A program made the translations under genes and the position numbers. 64,000 nt of DNA from Bacteroidales bacterium (GTDB lineage: Bacteria; Bacteroidota; Bacteroidia; Bacteroidales; Lentimicrobiaceae): positions 1 to 64,000 of the forward strand of contig JAEUTG010000042.1 of the NCBI GenBank assembly GCA_016788045.1, in the 5' to 3' direction. The notes under the pieces were generated by a model. The model was not told the DNA's origin. It made no database searches and saw only the letters and a list, made by a program, of their open reading frames with translations. Below are positions 35,085 through 43,314 of this stretch, in pieces (position 1 is the stretch's first letter; each line of letters starts with the position of its first letter).

Positions 35085-36590
35085 CTATTCAAATTTGAAA
35101 TTGCGGATGTAGAACGTACCCTCGTCATCGTGGCCGCCACCACCGAGTGATACGGCAAAGAAGTCAAGGTCGGTTCTGGTAGCCGGGGTATATACACCCA
35201 TTCCTGGTCCGCTGGAAGGCGCATCCAGGTTAAAGGTATAGGTTACCCATTGATCCATAACCGTTGCCTCAGCATCGTACTGGACATGACCATTCCACCA
35301 CTGTGCTGTCTGGCTTGCTTCACCGATGATAAGGGCGATCCCTTTGGTGAGCGTTCCGGAATAATCGTTTGAGGATGGTACGTAGACCTCAATGGATATT
35401 TTTGTGAAATTGTTAAACTGGATGTCATTCGGCATCTGGAACTGAAGCTCCTGATAGGTGCCTTTTCTTTCGTACATACCACAGTTTGGACCAGCACCTG
35501 CAGGATCAGCAACGCCCATGGTAAATACCATTCCGCCATTGGCAGCTGTGCCATTGCCCGGGTAAACACCTGCGGTGTCAAGCACGATGAAACTCGTGGC
35601 TGTTTCGAAAGTATTCCACATTTCAGTCGGTGTCAGATTGGGAAGGTCTTCACCATATGGAGGCTCAACCTGAACAACATCAGGCTCGAGTGCGGGGTTT
35701 GAATAGCTGACATAGGTGAAATCCCAGTAAAGGGCAGCATAGGTATAGGAAATGGTCATCAGATCGTATCCGTCTTTTTCTTCAATAACGGCTTTGAACG
35801 ATTTTGAAGCTTCTGGTACAATGGATTCAACGGAGGTGCCAAGCTGAGGAAGACCCATCCAGGCTCCCAGACCGGTTAAAGTAATGGTGTTGGTTGTAGG
35901 TTCATAAGTATAGGAATGTGTCCCGCTCAACCAGGCGCTGACATCTGCTCCGGCTGAATTGATCATGTTGGCTGGAATTGCTTCGAAACATGATTCATTT
36001 ACGGCTGTGCCGGAAAAAACAGCACCCTCACCCCAGAAAGCTCCTTTATCATCAAATACAAAGGAACCATCGCGTTTAAAAGTAAACTCCTGGAAGTAAT
36101 AACATGGTCTGGCGCCTTCATTCGACAGCGACCACCAGATGCGGGGACTGTTGGCATCGGGACCAACACCCATGGAGGTTCCTTCACGGAAAAGCTTCCA
36201 TGTTTTGGAAGTCTCGCCTGCCAGCAGACCCAGGGCAGAGTTCGGATCCTTGATCTCAACGGTCTGGTTAAAAGTAGCAGACGCATTGGCTGAATTCTTG
36301 GCCGTCAGCACAATGGTATAATTACCTGCTGCTGCATAAGCATGCACCGGGTTGGCCTCTGTTGAAGTCTGACCATCACCGAAATTCCACTCGTATGAAG
36401 TAGCGTTCTGTGAATAATTGGTGAAGGTAACTTCAAGGTAATTGGTAGTACTGACTGCATACTGAAAACTGGCGATCGGATTTTTTGGCGGATCTTCATC
36501 CTCATCCTTGCAGGAAACAATCGTCATCGTCGAAAGAACTGCAACAAAAACCAGCAATAACTGGCTCCATTTTGAAAATTTGTTTCTCAT
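35085..36590 (-). CDS. PKD-domain surface glycan-binding lipoprotein
   Basis: A 501-residue lipoprotein from ATG 36590 (TIVSC, C27, then acidic KDEDEDPP). A PKD domain covers about 38-115 (YEWNFGDGQTSTEANPVHAY). A lipocalin-like or beta-rich middle follows (GLLAGETSKTWKLF). A C-terminal jelly-roll module from about 330 resembles a carbohydrate-binding module (ISIEVYVPSSNDYSG, WVTYTFNLD). No catalytic motif is visible. Similar PKD lipoproteins accompany SusCD in laminarin loci and bind the polysaccharide at the surface. It is the first gene of the locus and lies behind the candidate promoter and phased repeats. Confidence 0.8.
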   Translation of the reverse strand: MRNKFSKWSQLLLVFVAVLSTMTIVSCKDEDEDPPKNPIASFQYAVSTTNYLEVTFTNYSQNATSYEWNFGDGQTSTEANPVHAYAAAGNYTIVLTAKNSANASATFNQTVEIKDPNSALGLLAGETSKTWKLFREGTSMGVGPDANSPRIWWSLSNEGARPCYYFQEFTFKRDGSFVFDDKGAFWGEGAVFSGTAVNESCFEAIPANMINSAGADVSAWLSGTHSYTYEPTTNTITLTGLGAWMGLPQLGTSVESIVPEASKSFKAVIEEKDGYDLMTISYTYAALYWDFTYVSYSNPALEPDVVQVEPPYGEDLPNLTPTEMWNTFETATSFIVLDTAGVYPGNGTAANGGMVFTMGVADPAGAGPNCGMYERKGTYQELQFQMPNDIQFNNFTKISIEVYVPSSNDYSGTLTKGIALIIGEASQTAQWWNGHVQYDAEATVMDQWVTYTFNLDAPSSGPGMGVYTPATRTDLDFFAVSLGGGGHDDEGTFYIRNFKFE

Positions 36591-36695
36591 TTTTGGTGTG
36601 TTTTGGTGATTGGTTGAATAATTGGTTAACTGTTTATGTTGGTTACAATAATTTTCAATTCCCACATTCATTGAAAAATTTCTGCTTACAGAAGC

Positions 36696-36727
36696 CAATA
36701 TTAGCGTAATTCAGGCACACTTGTCAA
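36696..36727 (-). promoter_or_regulatory. candidate promoter of the beta-glucan PUL
   Basis: On the minus strand TAATATTG (36703-36696) is one base from TAnnTTTG, with TTG (36727-36725) 21 bases upstream. The transcript would have about 100 nt of leader before 36590. The weak -7 box fits an activator-dependent promoter. Confidence 0.45.
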
Positions 36728-36736
36728 GATTTGTTC

Positions 36737-36844
36737 TACATCAAATTTACGTCATGCCATTTTTTGTATTACATCAAAATTACATCAATAACTTCATAAT
36801 AGCAACAAAATCAATAAATAATCAATGGAATATAATTACATCAG
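36737..36844 (-). promoter_or_regulatory. phased direct repeats, candidate operator of the PUL regulator
   Basis: TTGATGTA occurs on the minus strand at 36744-36737, 36777-36770 and 36788-36781, with a partial TGATGTA at 36844-36838. Distances of 33 and 11 bp put the first three on the same helix face. They begin 10 bp upstream of the candidate -33 element, where an activator would sit. The rest of the 506-bp gap (36591-37096) shows no gene. Confidence 0.45.
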
Positions 36845-37096
36845 GGTGCAATGATCCACTTACACAAATGAAAAATTAACTTGCATAGTCATCATGGAGT
36901 CTGAGGGTTTCACAAAAGGTGAAAAATTCGTTTTTCTTAAACCGGAGGTTTGGTCCCCTGTTTTATAAACATCTCTCAATCAATAATATGCACTTTATTT
37001 CTATTCAAATTCCAGGGGTAAATCATCAACATACACCCGGCAAATCTCCGGGAACCTCTTACAAAAGCAGGTTTACTTACCTCAATCGATTGAAAT

Positions 37097-40039
37097 CTAA
37101 AAATTCAGGATGTAGTCTGTCAGATTGGCTTCCCGTTCGAGCTGCAGTTTTTTTCTCAGGCGGTAACGGCTGATTTCAACACCCCGCACCGAGATATTCA
37201 TCAGGGGTGAAATCTCTTTGGTGGAAAGATTCATCCGCAGGTAGGCGCATAACCTGAGATCTTTCGGCGACAATTCCGGGTGTGCATCCTTGAGCCGTTT
37301 CAGGAAGTCCTGGTGTACCTCATCAAAATAGGCGTTGAAAGCTTCCTGGTGTTTTTCATTGCTGAGTTCCCTGTTGATTTTTCTGACCAGTGAAGCAATT
37401 TCATGTTTGTGGTCGTTCCCGGATCCGGCTTTCTGCAAAAGGTCGGATAACTGGAGTTTCAGTGTAGTCAGGATTTTGTTTTTATGCAGCAGATTCAGGG
37501 TAGAGTTTGCCAGCTCTTTGTTCTTATGGTTCATTTCATTGATCAGGGTCTCATTTCTGAGGTTGATGATCTCTTTTTCCTGTATCAGGGTTTGTTCTCT
37601 GAACTGCATCACCTGATTGTTAAGTTCTTTTTCGTGTTTCTGAAGTTCGCTGGCTCTGGTTTTTTCAATTCTTCTTTTCTGGAAATAAATATTACCGATC
37701 AGCAGAATGACGAGAAAAGCAGAGTAGATCGAATAAGCCGCTACTGAGCGGTGGAAAGGCGGTTTTATGCGGAAAGTAAAACGGCTTGCCTCTCCCGTGG
37801 CATGATAGGCATTCATGGCCCTCACCTCAAAGGTATAGATTCCTTCCCTGAGGTTGGTGTATTCCTTAAAGCTGTTTTTATCCCATTCTGACCAGTTATC
37901 ATCAAAGCCTGTGAGACGGTAAGAGAAAAGGGTACTTCCGGGTTGTTCGTAACAGGGACTGGTAAAACTGAAGGTTACGGAGTTGTTTTTATAAGGGATT
38001 TCAGCCCTGACTGAATCATTTTTCGCGGATCTGAGCAACTGATGATTACCGGAAGCCAGAAAAATGGTTACCGGGTTTTCCGGATCCGGAAAGGTTGCCT
38101 GCCTGATGTAAACCGGATCTGTCTGACGGTAATTCACGGTCAGTTCAGGGTTGTAATGAATCAACCCGTTCTGGGAACCAATAAAGATATTCTTGTCATC
38201 ATGCAGGTAAATACTTTCGAAGGTCGGAAGCAGTGAAGAATTGATGGGATAAAAAGGGATCTCGATGTTGTTGAAGCTTCCATCCTCCAGCAAACGGTTA
38301 ACCCCGGTTTTGTATAGCGAAAAATACCAGAGGTTGCCGGAGGCATCTTTGCTTATTTCGCTGATAAATTCCTGATTTCTGAAGATTTCATTGTAGTTGC
38401 CCTGGCTCACAAACTGCTGACGATCCTTGTTAAAGGCATAAAATCCCCGGGGGGTAGAGATCAGGATTTCATCATCAATCTTGTTGAGGTTGTAAGGAAA
38501 TTTCCCCGGCAATCCATGCCCTTTGTCATACAGAACAGAATTTTTTACCGTAGTCAGATCATCACTCAAAATAAGGTGAAAAAGTCCGCGGTAACCATGG
38601 GCTACCCAGATGCTGCCATCTCTGTCCTGTTCCAGAAACCGGCAGGACTCGGTAAAACCCTTGATTTTACCGGCATCTTTCCAGGTGTTGTTTTTTCTGA
38701 GCAACAGCACCAGCCCGTTGTAGGTGCCTGCCAGCAAGGTATCGGAAGAGCCATTGTATTCTATTATTTTCCAGAATCCCGGGGTATCGGATATGCGCAC
38801 TGCTGTGCCGTTTTCAATCTGAAAACACCCGTAGTTGTGCCCGCAGAGCAGTTTGTTGTCAATAATCGTCAGTGACCAGACCTGGCCTTCGGTGCCTTTG
38901 ATCAGGCTGAAGCTGTTGTTCAGATTACGGTTCGTCAGGTTCTTCAGCTCAGAGGCATACAGGCCCTGATTGGTGCCGACATACAGCTTGTCCTCAAACG
39001 CAATGGCTGCATAGGTACTTTCCAGATTATAAGTATAGTTGTAGATACTAAGCGGTGAATTCAGTTCGATGTAGTCGATTCCGTTATCCAGCCCCAGCCA
39101 GAGGTTATGACGTTTGTCTTCAAACAAACTGAGGATGGTGTTGTTCTGCAATCCCTTCTGCCTGGTAATCTGCTGAAATATAACACCTTTCAGGTCGGCA
39201 ATATAAAGCCCGTTTCTGACTGTGCCGAAGGCGTAAAATCCGTTGCTCAGTTTTATTCCGGTGAATAAACCGTATTCAATGAGAAACCTGTTAAGGGTAT
39301 CATCCCAGGGATAAAGTTCCTTACCATCGAAAACAAAAACCCCGCTCGTGAAAGTGCCTATCAGCAGTTTGCCCGGGCTGAGTTCCATCACACACCTCAC
39401 TTCATCGCGTTGAAATACCGGATGATTAAACATGAATCGAAGTCCCCCGGGTGTAAGTTCATACATGCCGGTCTCCTTATCAAAAACAACCAGCCGGTTG
39501 TTGAGGTGAAAAGAATACAGAAATGAGGATTTTGGTTTTATTACATTAATCCGGTTGTTGTTATACACAAAGATGTATCTGAACGACTGAAAGACGATGC
39601 CAAAGTCCGTGCGGTGAATTTTCCAGACCTCATCAAATTTCCGGTATGGTTTGGGAATAAGCTCCACATAAGACCGGTACTCCAGCTGTCCGTTGCCGGA
39701 AGCCGAGAAATATCCGATCTCCTCAAACGAACCGGTGTAAATGGTGTCGCCAACGGTAAGTACCGAACGTACAATGGTTTGTGCCGGCAGCGCTTTGGTT
39801 ACCCAGTGCTGGCCGTCGAATTCAAGCAGTCCGTCGTTGTTGCCGAAATACAGAAAACCCTGGGAATTCTGGGCGATTGACCAGTTCTGTGTACTGGCAT
39901 TGTAAGTAGATTTTGAGTAGTTGCTGATAAATGGCAGACCGGTCTCCTTTATCTGGCTGGTTCCGCGAAAGGGCAGGCACAGCAAAGTTGCCGTAATGAT
40001 CAGTAAAGAAGAAAGTGCCGTATTAACGCTTCTGTTCAT
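37097..40039 (-). CDS. membrane-spanning Y_Y_Y/LuxR-type transcriptional regulator
   Basis: A 980-residue sensor-regulator. After a signal or anchor segment (LLIITATLLCLPF), about 650 residues form a two-component-type beta-propeller sensor (repeats such as GFLYFGNNDGLLEFDG, NLWLGLDNGIDYIE, SIWVAHGYRGLFHL). A Y_Y_Y domain follows near 690-755 (YRLTGFDDNWSEW), one membrane helix near 770-785, a long coiled coil (about 790-870), and a LuxR-like HTH near 905-965 (LSPKDLRLCAYLRMNLSTKEIS, RGVEISRYRLRKKL). There is no histidine kinase or receiver, so signal passes directly from periplasm to DNA. Its place beside the PUL suggests it senses a beta-glucan oligosaccharide. Confidence 0.88.
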   Translation of the reverse strand: MNRSVNTALSSLLIITATLLCLPFRGTSQIKETGLPFISNYSKSTYNASTQNWSIAQNSQGFLYFGNNDGLLEFDGQHWVTKALPAQTIVRSVLTVGDTIYTGSFEEIGYFSASGNGQLEYRSYVELIPKPYRKFDEVWKIHRTDFGIVFQSFRYIFVYNNNRINVIKPKSSFLYSFHLNNRLVVFDKETGMYELTPGGLRFMFNHPVFQRDEVRCVMELSPGKLLIGTFTSGVFVFDGKELYPWDDTLNRFLIEYGLFTGIKLSNGFYAFGTVRNGLYIADLKGVIFQQITRQKGLQNNTILSLFEDKRHNLWLGLDNGIDYIELNSPLSIYNYTYNLESTYAAIAFEDKLYVGTNQGLYASELKNLTNRNLNNSFSLIKGTEGQVWSLTIIDNKLLCGHNYGCFQIENGTAVRISDTPGFWKIIEYNGSSDTLLAGTYNGLVLLLRKNNTWKDAGKIKGFTESCRFLEQDRDGSIWVAHGYRGLFHLILSDDLTTVKNSVLYDKGHGLPGKFPYNLNKIDDEILISTPRGFYAFNKDRQQFVSQGNYNEIFRNQEFISEISKDASGNLWYFSLYKTGVNRLLEDGSFNNIEIPFYPINSSLLPTFESIYLHDDKNIFIGSQNGLIHYNPELTVNYRQTDPVYIRQATFPDPENPVTIFLASGNHQLLRSAKNDSVRAEIPYKNNSVTFSFTSPCYEQPGSTLFSYRLTGFDDNWSEWDKNSFKEYTNLREGIYTFEVRAMNAYHATGEASRFTFRIKPPFHRSVAAYSIYSAFLVILLIGNIYFQKRRIEKTRASELQKHEKELNNQVMQFREQTLIQEKEIINLRNETLINEMNHKNKELANSTLNLLHKNKILTTLKLQLSDLLQKAGSGNDHKHEIASLVRKINRELSNEKHQEAFNAYFDEVHQDFLKRLKDAHPELSPKDLRLCAYLRMNLSTKEISPLMNISVRGVEISRYRLRKKLQLEREANLTDYILNF

Positions 40040-40182
40040 TTTCGCCTGAATGATGTGGTTGCTGAAACCTGAGATGGGATAAAATTACTTATTTCTGCCG
40101 GAAATGCGCACACCCCTGATTCTTTCGGCCATGCTTTTTTCTTTTTCGTTAGGGCAGGCCCGGATGTTGAAAACTTGTTTCA

Positions 40183-40210
40183 TTGTTTTGGTGCCGTTTG
40201 GGTAAATTTG
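40183..40210 (+). promoter_or_regulatory. promoter of the glycosyltransferase-sigma pair
   Basis: TAAATTTG at 40203-40210 fits TAnnTTTG and TTG at 40183-40185 is 17 bases upstream, slightly short. The ATG at 40231 follows 20 bases later. Confidence 0.45.
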
Positions 40211-40230
40211 CCGTTCGAAATTCTTTTTCA

Positions 40231-41367
40231 ATGATCTGGCTTCAGGAATTGTTAGCTTCATTCTGGTTTCCGTATATCATCGCCCTGTTGGCGGCATTGC
40301 TGATCCAGCTGGTTTATTATTGGTTGATATTCAGCCGTCTGGCATTTTACAACGGGAAGAAGCGAGCAGTTGCCGAACAGAAAGAAGCGGTGTCGGTGGT
40401 GATTTGTGCGAAAAATGAATACCACAATCTCGTAAAATACCTTCCCCTGATCCTGGAACAGGATTACCCGGAATATGAAGTAGTGGTGGTAAACGATGCT
40501 TCGGATGACGATACTTTTTACCTGCTCAGGGAACTGGCCGATAAATACAGTCACCTGAAACTGGTGAATATCACCCATAACCTCAACTTTTTCAGTGGCA
40601 AGAAATTCCCTTTGTCAATCGGCATCAAATCAGCCCGCTACGATCTGGTGCTTCTTACCGATGCTGATTGTTACCCAACAGGCCCGAAGTGGATAGAGTC
40701 CATGCAGGCGGCATTTACAGGCAAAACGGAGATTGTTCTTGGCTACGGTGCTTACTTTCCGCAACCTGGCCTGCTCAACCGGATTATCCGGTATGATACC
40801 GTCTCCGTAGCCATGCAGTACCTTTCTCTGGCCCTGGCTGGCATGCCCTATATGGGTGTGGGACGAAACCTTGCCTACCGCAAGTCACTTTTCTACAAAG
40901 AAGGTGGTTTTGTAAAGCATTATAAAATTATTTCGGGCGATGATGACCTTTTTATCAATGCAGTCGCCCGTAAAAGCAATACCAGGATTCAGCCCCTGAA
41001 TGAAGCTACAACCTATTCACGTGCCAAGCAGACTTTTGGTGCCTGGATACGTCAGAAGAAGCGCCACCTCACTTCAGGGAAATTCTACAGGCCGGAACAT
41101 AAACTTGTGCTTGGTTTATTTGGATTTAGTCAGCTTGCTTTCTTTTCGCTGATCGTTTTTCTGGCCATCGTGGGTGTTGACTGGATGTTGCTGGCAGGTG
41201 TCTTCGCCCTCAGACTCTTCAGTCAGTTGTTTATTCTTAAAAAATGCATGATCCGGTTAAAAGAGAGGCAATTCCTGTTACTTTCACCCTTGTTTGAGAT
41301 TATACTATTGTTGATCAACCTTATACTCGGTTTCACCGGACTTTTTTCCAGAAAGACCCAATGGTAA
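40231..41367 (+). CDS. family 2 glycosyltransferase, membrane-associated
   Basis: A 378-residue GT-A enzyme from ATG 40231 (MIWLQELLASFWFPYIIALL); the earlier in-frame start at 40183 coincides with the promoter. One N-terminal membrane helix is followed by the GT2 core: SVVICAKNEYHNL, VVVNDASDDDT, the DxD-type TDADCYP near 150, and a Q/RxxRW-like region IRQKKRHLTSGKFY. Two or three C-terminal helices follow (LVLGLFGFSQLAFFSLIVFL onward). The acceptor and sugar are unknown; envelope polysaccharide or lipid glycosylation is likely. It overlaps the sigma-factor gene by 7 bases. Confidence 0.88.
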   Translation: MIWLQELLASFWFPYIIALLAALLIQLVYYWLIFSRLAFYNGKKRAVAEQKEAVSVVICAKNEYHNLVKYLPLILEQDYPEYEVVVVNDASDDDTFYLLRELADKYSHLKLVNITHNLNFFSGKKFPLSIGIKSARYDLVLLTDADCYPTGPKWIESMQAAFTGKTEIVLGYGAYFPQPGLLNRIIRYDTVSVAMQYLSLALAGMPYMGVGRNLAYRKSLFYKEGGFVKHYKIISGDDDLFINAVARKSNTRIQPLNEATTYSRAKQTFGAWIRQKKRHLTSGKFYRPEHKLVLGLFGFSQLAFFSLIVFLAIVGVDWMLLAGVFALRLFSQLFILKKCMIRLKERQFLLLSPLFEIILLLINLILGFTGLFSRKTQW

Positions 41368-41954
41368 AAGATATCCCGAACAATAAAGACTCTTTTTCGC
41401 GTGATCTCAGATTGGTAGAAGAGGCCATCAGCGGAAATCAGAAGGCATTTGCCGGTCTGATGGATCTTTATGAGGATTCCCTATACCACATGTTACTTAA
41501 GAAGGTGAACGATCCGGTGGTTGCCGAAGATCTGACCATTGAAGCTTTCAACAAGGCTTTCCAGAATCTTGCCCGCTTTTCACCCGATTTTGCATTCAGC
41601 ACCTGGTTATTCAAAATTGCCAACAACAACTGTATTGATTACCTGCGCCGTCAGAAAAAAGACCCTTGTGTCAGGGACAGCAACCAGTTGCTTGCGGTGC
41701 AGTCTGATATCGTCGATTTATCGTTCGGGCCGGAAGAAACTTTTATCCGCGACCAGCGGCAACGGCTGCTCAGGGATGTTGTTGAAAAACTCAATCCGCG
41801 CTACCGTCAGCTCATCCGGCTGCGTTATTTTGAGGAACTCTCCTATGAAGAAATCTCAGTGCAGCTCAACCTCCCCGTGGGCACTGTTAAGGCTGGTATA
41901 TTCAGGGCCAAAGATCTGCTTTACCTTATTCTGAAGAATTCAAGGGATATCTGA
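41361..41954 (+). CDS. ECF-type RNA polymerase sigma factor
   Basis: A 197-residue sigma-70-family protein. Region 2 spans about 20-95 (FAGLMDLYEDSLYHMLL, AEDLTIEAFNKAFQNL, FSTWLFKIANNNCIDYLRR). Region 4 spans 130-190 (LNPRYRQLIRLRYFEELSYEEIS, LNLPVGTVKAGIFRAKDLL). There is no region 1 or 3, as expected for ECF sigmas. It overlaps the glycosyltransferase gene, so the two are coupled. No anti-sigma factor is adjacent, so its control is unclear. Confidence 0.92.
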   Translation: MVKDIPNNKDSFSRDLRLVEEAISGNQKAFAGLMDLYEDSLYHMLLKKVNDPVVAEDLTIEAFNKAFQNLARFSPDFAFSTWLFKIANNNCIDYLRRQKKDPCVRDSNQLLAVQSDIVDLSFGPEETFIRDQRQRLLRDVVEKLNPRYRQLIRLRYFEELSYEEISVQLNLPVGTVKAGIFRAKDLLYLILKNSRDI

Positions 41955-42160
41955 ACGGCATTCTCCGGGAATGCCTGATTCCCTCTCTGTGACCTGACAC
42001 AGACATTTCATCATTGTTTCTTACTTATGTCGCTGTATTTTGCTTTTTTAAAGGCACTTTCAGGGTTACATTCATGCATATCTGCGATTAACTGAAACAA
42101 TTGAAATTCAAATCATTTTCAGAAAAATTATCATCCTTTCAGTTACTTAAACTATTGAAT

Positions 42161-43303
42161 ATGCAGACAGAACAGGTGATTTATACAGAAAGTGACGGAT
42201 GGGTATTTGTGAAACAGGCGGAAGAAAGGCTGAAAGCCTCTCTGGTTCTGGTTTTCGGTCACAAGGATCTGCTCCGCGAACAAAAACATTACAATCATCT
42301 GAAGCAGTTGTATCCGGAAGCTGAGATCGTAGGGTGTTCAACTGCCGGAGAGATCAGCAATCCGGGTATACGGGGCAACAGCCTTGTTTGCAGCGCAGTA
42401 AGATTTGAGCATACCCGCTTTAAGGTAGTGAAAGCGCTCATCAGCCAGGCTGACGAGAGTTTTATGCTTGGCCGGCAGATTGCTGATCAGTTATTCAGCG
42501 AAGATCTTACCCATGTGATGATCCTTTCTGAGGGAATTAACATCAACGGAAGTGACCTTACCCGTGGCCTGAATGACCGGCTTGGGCTGAAAGTGCCGGT
42601 AACTGGCGGACTGGCCGGTGATCAGTCGGATTTCTCTGAGACATACCTGATTCACAACGGGCAGGTTGACAAGAACCTCATTCTGGGGCTCGGATTTTAC
42701 GGAAATCATATCCGGGTAGGATACGGATCGATGGGTGGCTGGGATTCCTTTGGTGTTGACCGTCTGGTTACAAAGGCAAAAGCCAATGTCCTGTATGAAC
42801 TGGATGGACAGCCGGCGCTGGAGTTGTACAAGAAATATCTGGGACATCATGCAGGCGGATTGCCGGCTTCCGCAATGCTTTTCCCCCTGAGCCTGAGATT
42901 CAGCAATTCAGACAAGGTGCTGGTCCGGACAATTCTATCGGTAGATGAAGAAAATGGCAGTATGACCTTTGCCGGGGATATTCCGGAAGGTGAATATGTG
43001 AGACTGATGAAAGCCAGTTTTGAAAAGCTGGTGCAGGGCGCCGGGGATGCTGCGCAATATGCAGTCAGTAGTCTGGGCTTCGAAAACCCTGATCTGGCCA
43101 TTCTGATCAGCTGTGTTGGCAGAAGACTGGTGCTGAAACAAAGAACCGATGAAGAAGTTGATGCTGTAAAGGAAGAACTGGGCATGGACACCACCATAAC
43201 AGGTTTCTATTCTTACGGCGAAATCTGCCCCCATCATACCGATGGAAAACAGTGCGAGCTTCATAACCAAACCATGACCATTACCCTGTTCAGGGAGTTA
43301 TAA
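42161..43303 (+). CDS. FIST-domain signal-sensing protein
   Basis: A 380-residue protein from ATG 42161 (MQTEQVIYTESDGW); the frame extends upstream only to a TTG. The FIST N domain covers about 20-210 (ASLVLVFGHKDLL, EIVGCSTAGEIS, PVTGGLAGDQSDF). FIST C follows to the end (GLPASAMLFPLSLRF, AVLISCVGRR-like AILISCVGRRLVL, TGFYSYGEICP, LHNQTMTITLF). FIST domains are predicted small-ligand sensors, possibly for amino acids, and commonly pair with kinases or cyclases. The hybrid kinase gene starts 11 bp downstream, so the two probably form one signalling unit. No membrane segment, so it acts in the cytoplasm. Confidence 0.9.
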   Translation: MQTEQVIYTESDGWVFVKQAEERLKASLVLVFGHKDLLREQKHYNHLKQLYPEAEIVGCSTAGEISNPGIRGNSLVCSAVRFEHTRFKVVKALISQADESFMLGRQIADQLFSEDLTHVMILSEGININGSDLTRGLNDRLGLKVPVTGGLAGDQSDFSETYLIHNGQVDKNLILGLGFYGNHIRVGYGSMGGWDSFGVDRLVTKAKANVLYELDGQPALELYKKYLGHHAGGLPASAMLFPLSLRFSNSDKVLVRTILSVDEENGSMTFAGDIPEGEYVRLMKASFEKLVQGAGDAAQYAVSSLGFENPDLAILISCVGRRLVLKQRTDEEVDAVKEELGMDTTITGFYSYGEICPHHTDGKQCELHNQTMTITLFREL

Positions 43304-43314
43304 CTGCATTCCCT

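Noticed and set aside
34994-35224. 76-codon minus-strand frame at the inverted-repeat element
   Set aside because: It overlaps the end of the PKD gene in another frame and runs through the inverted repeat.
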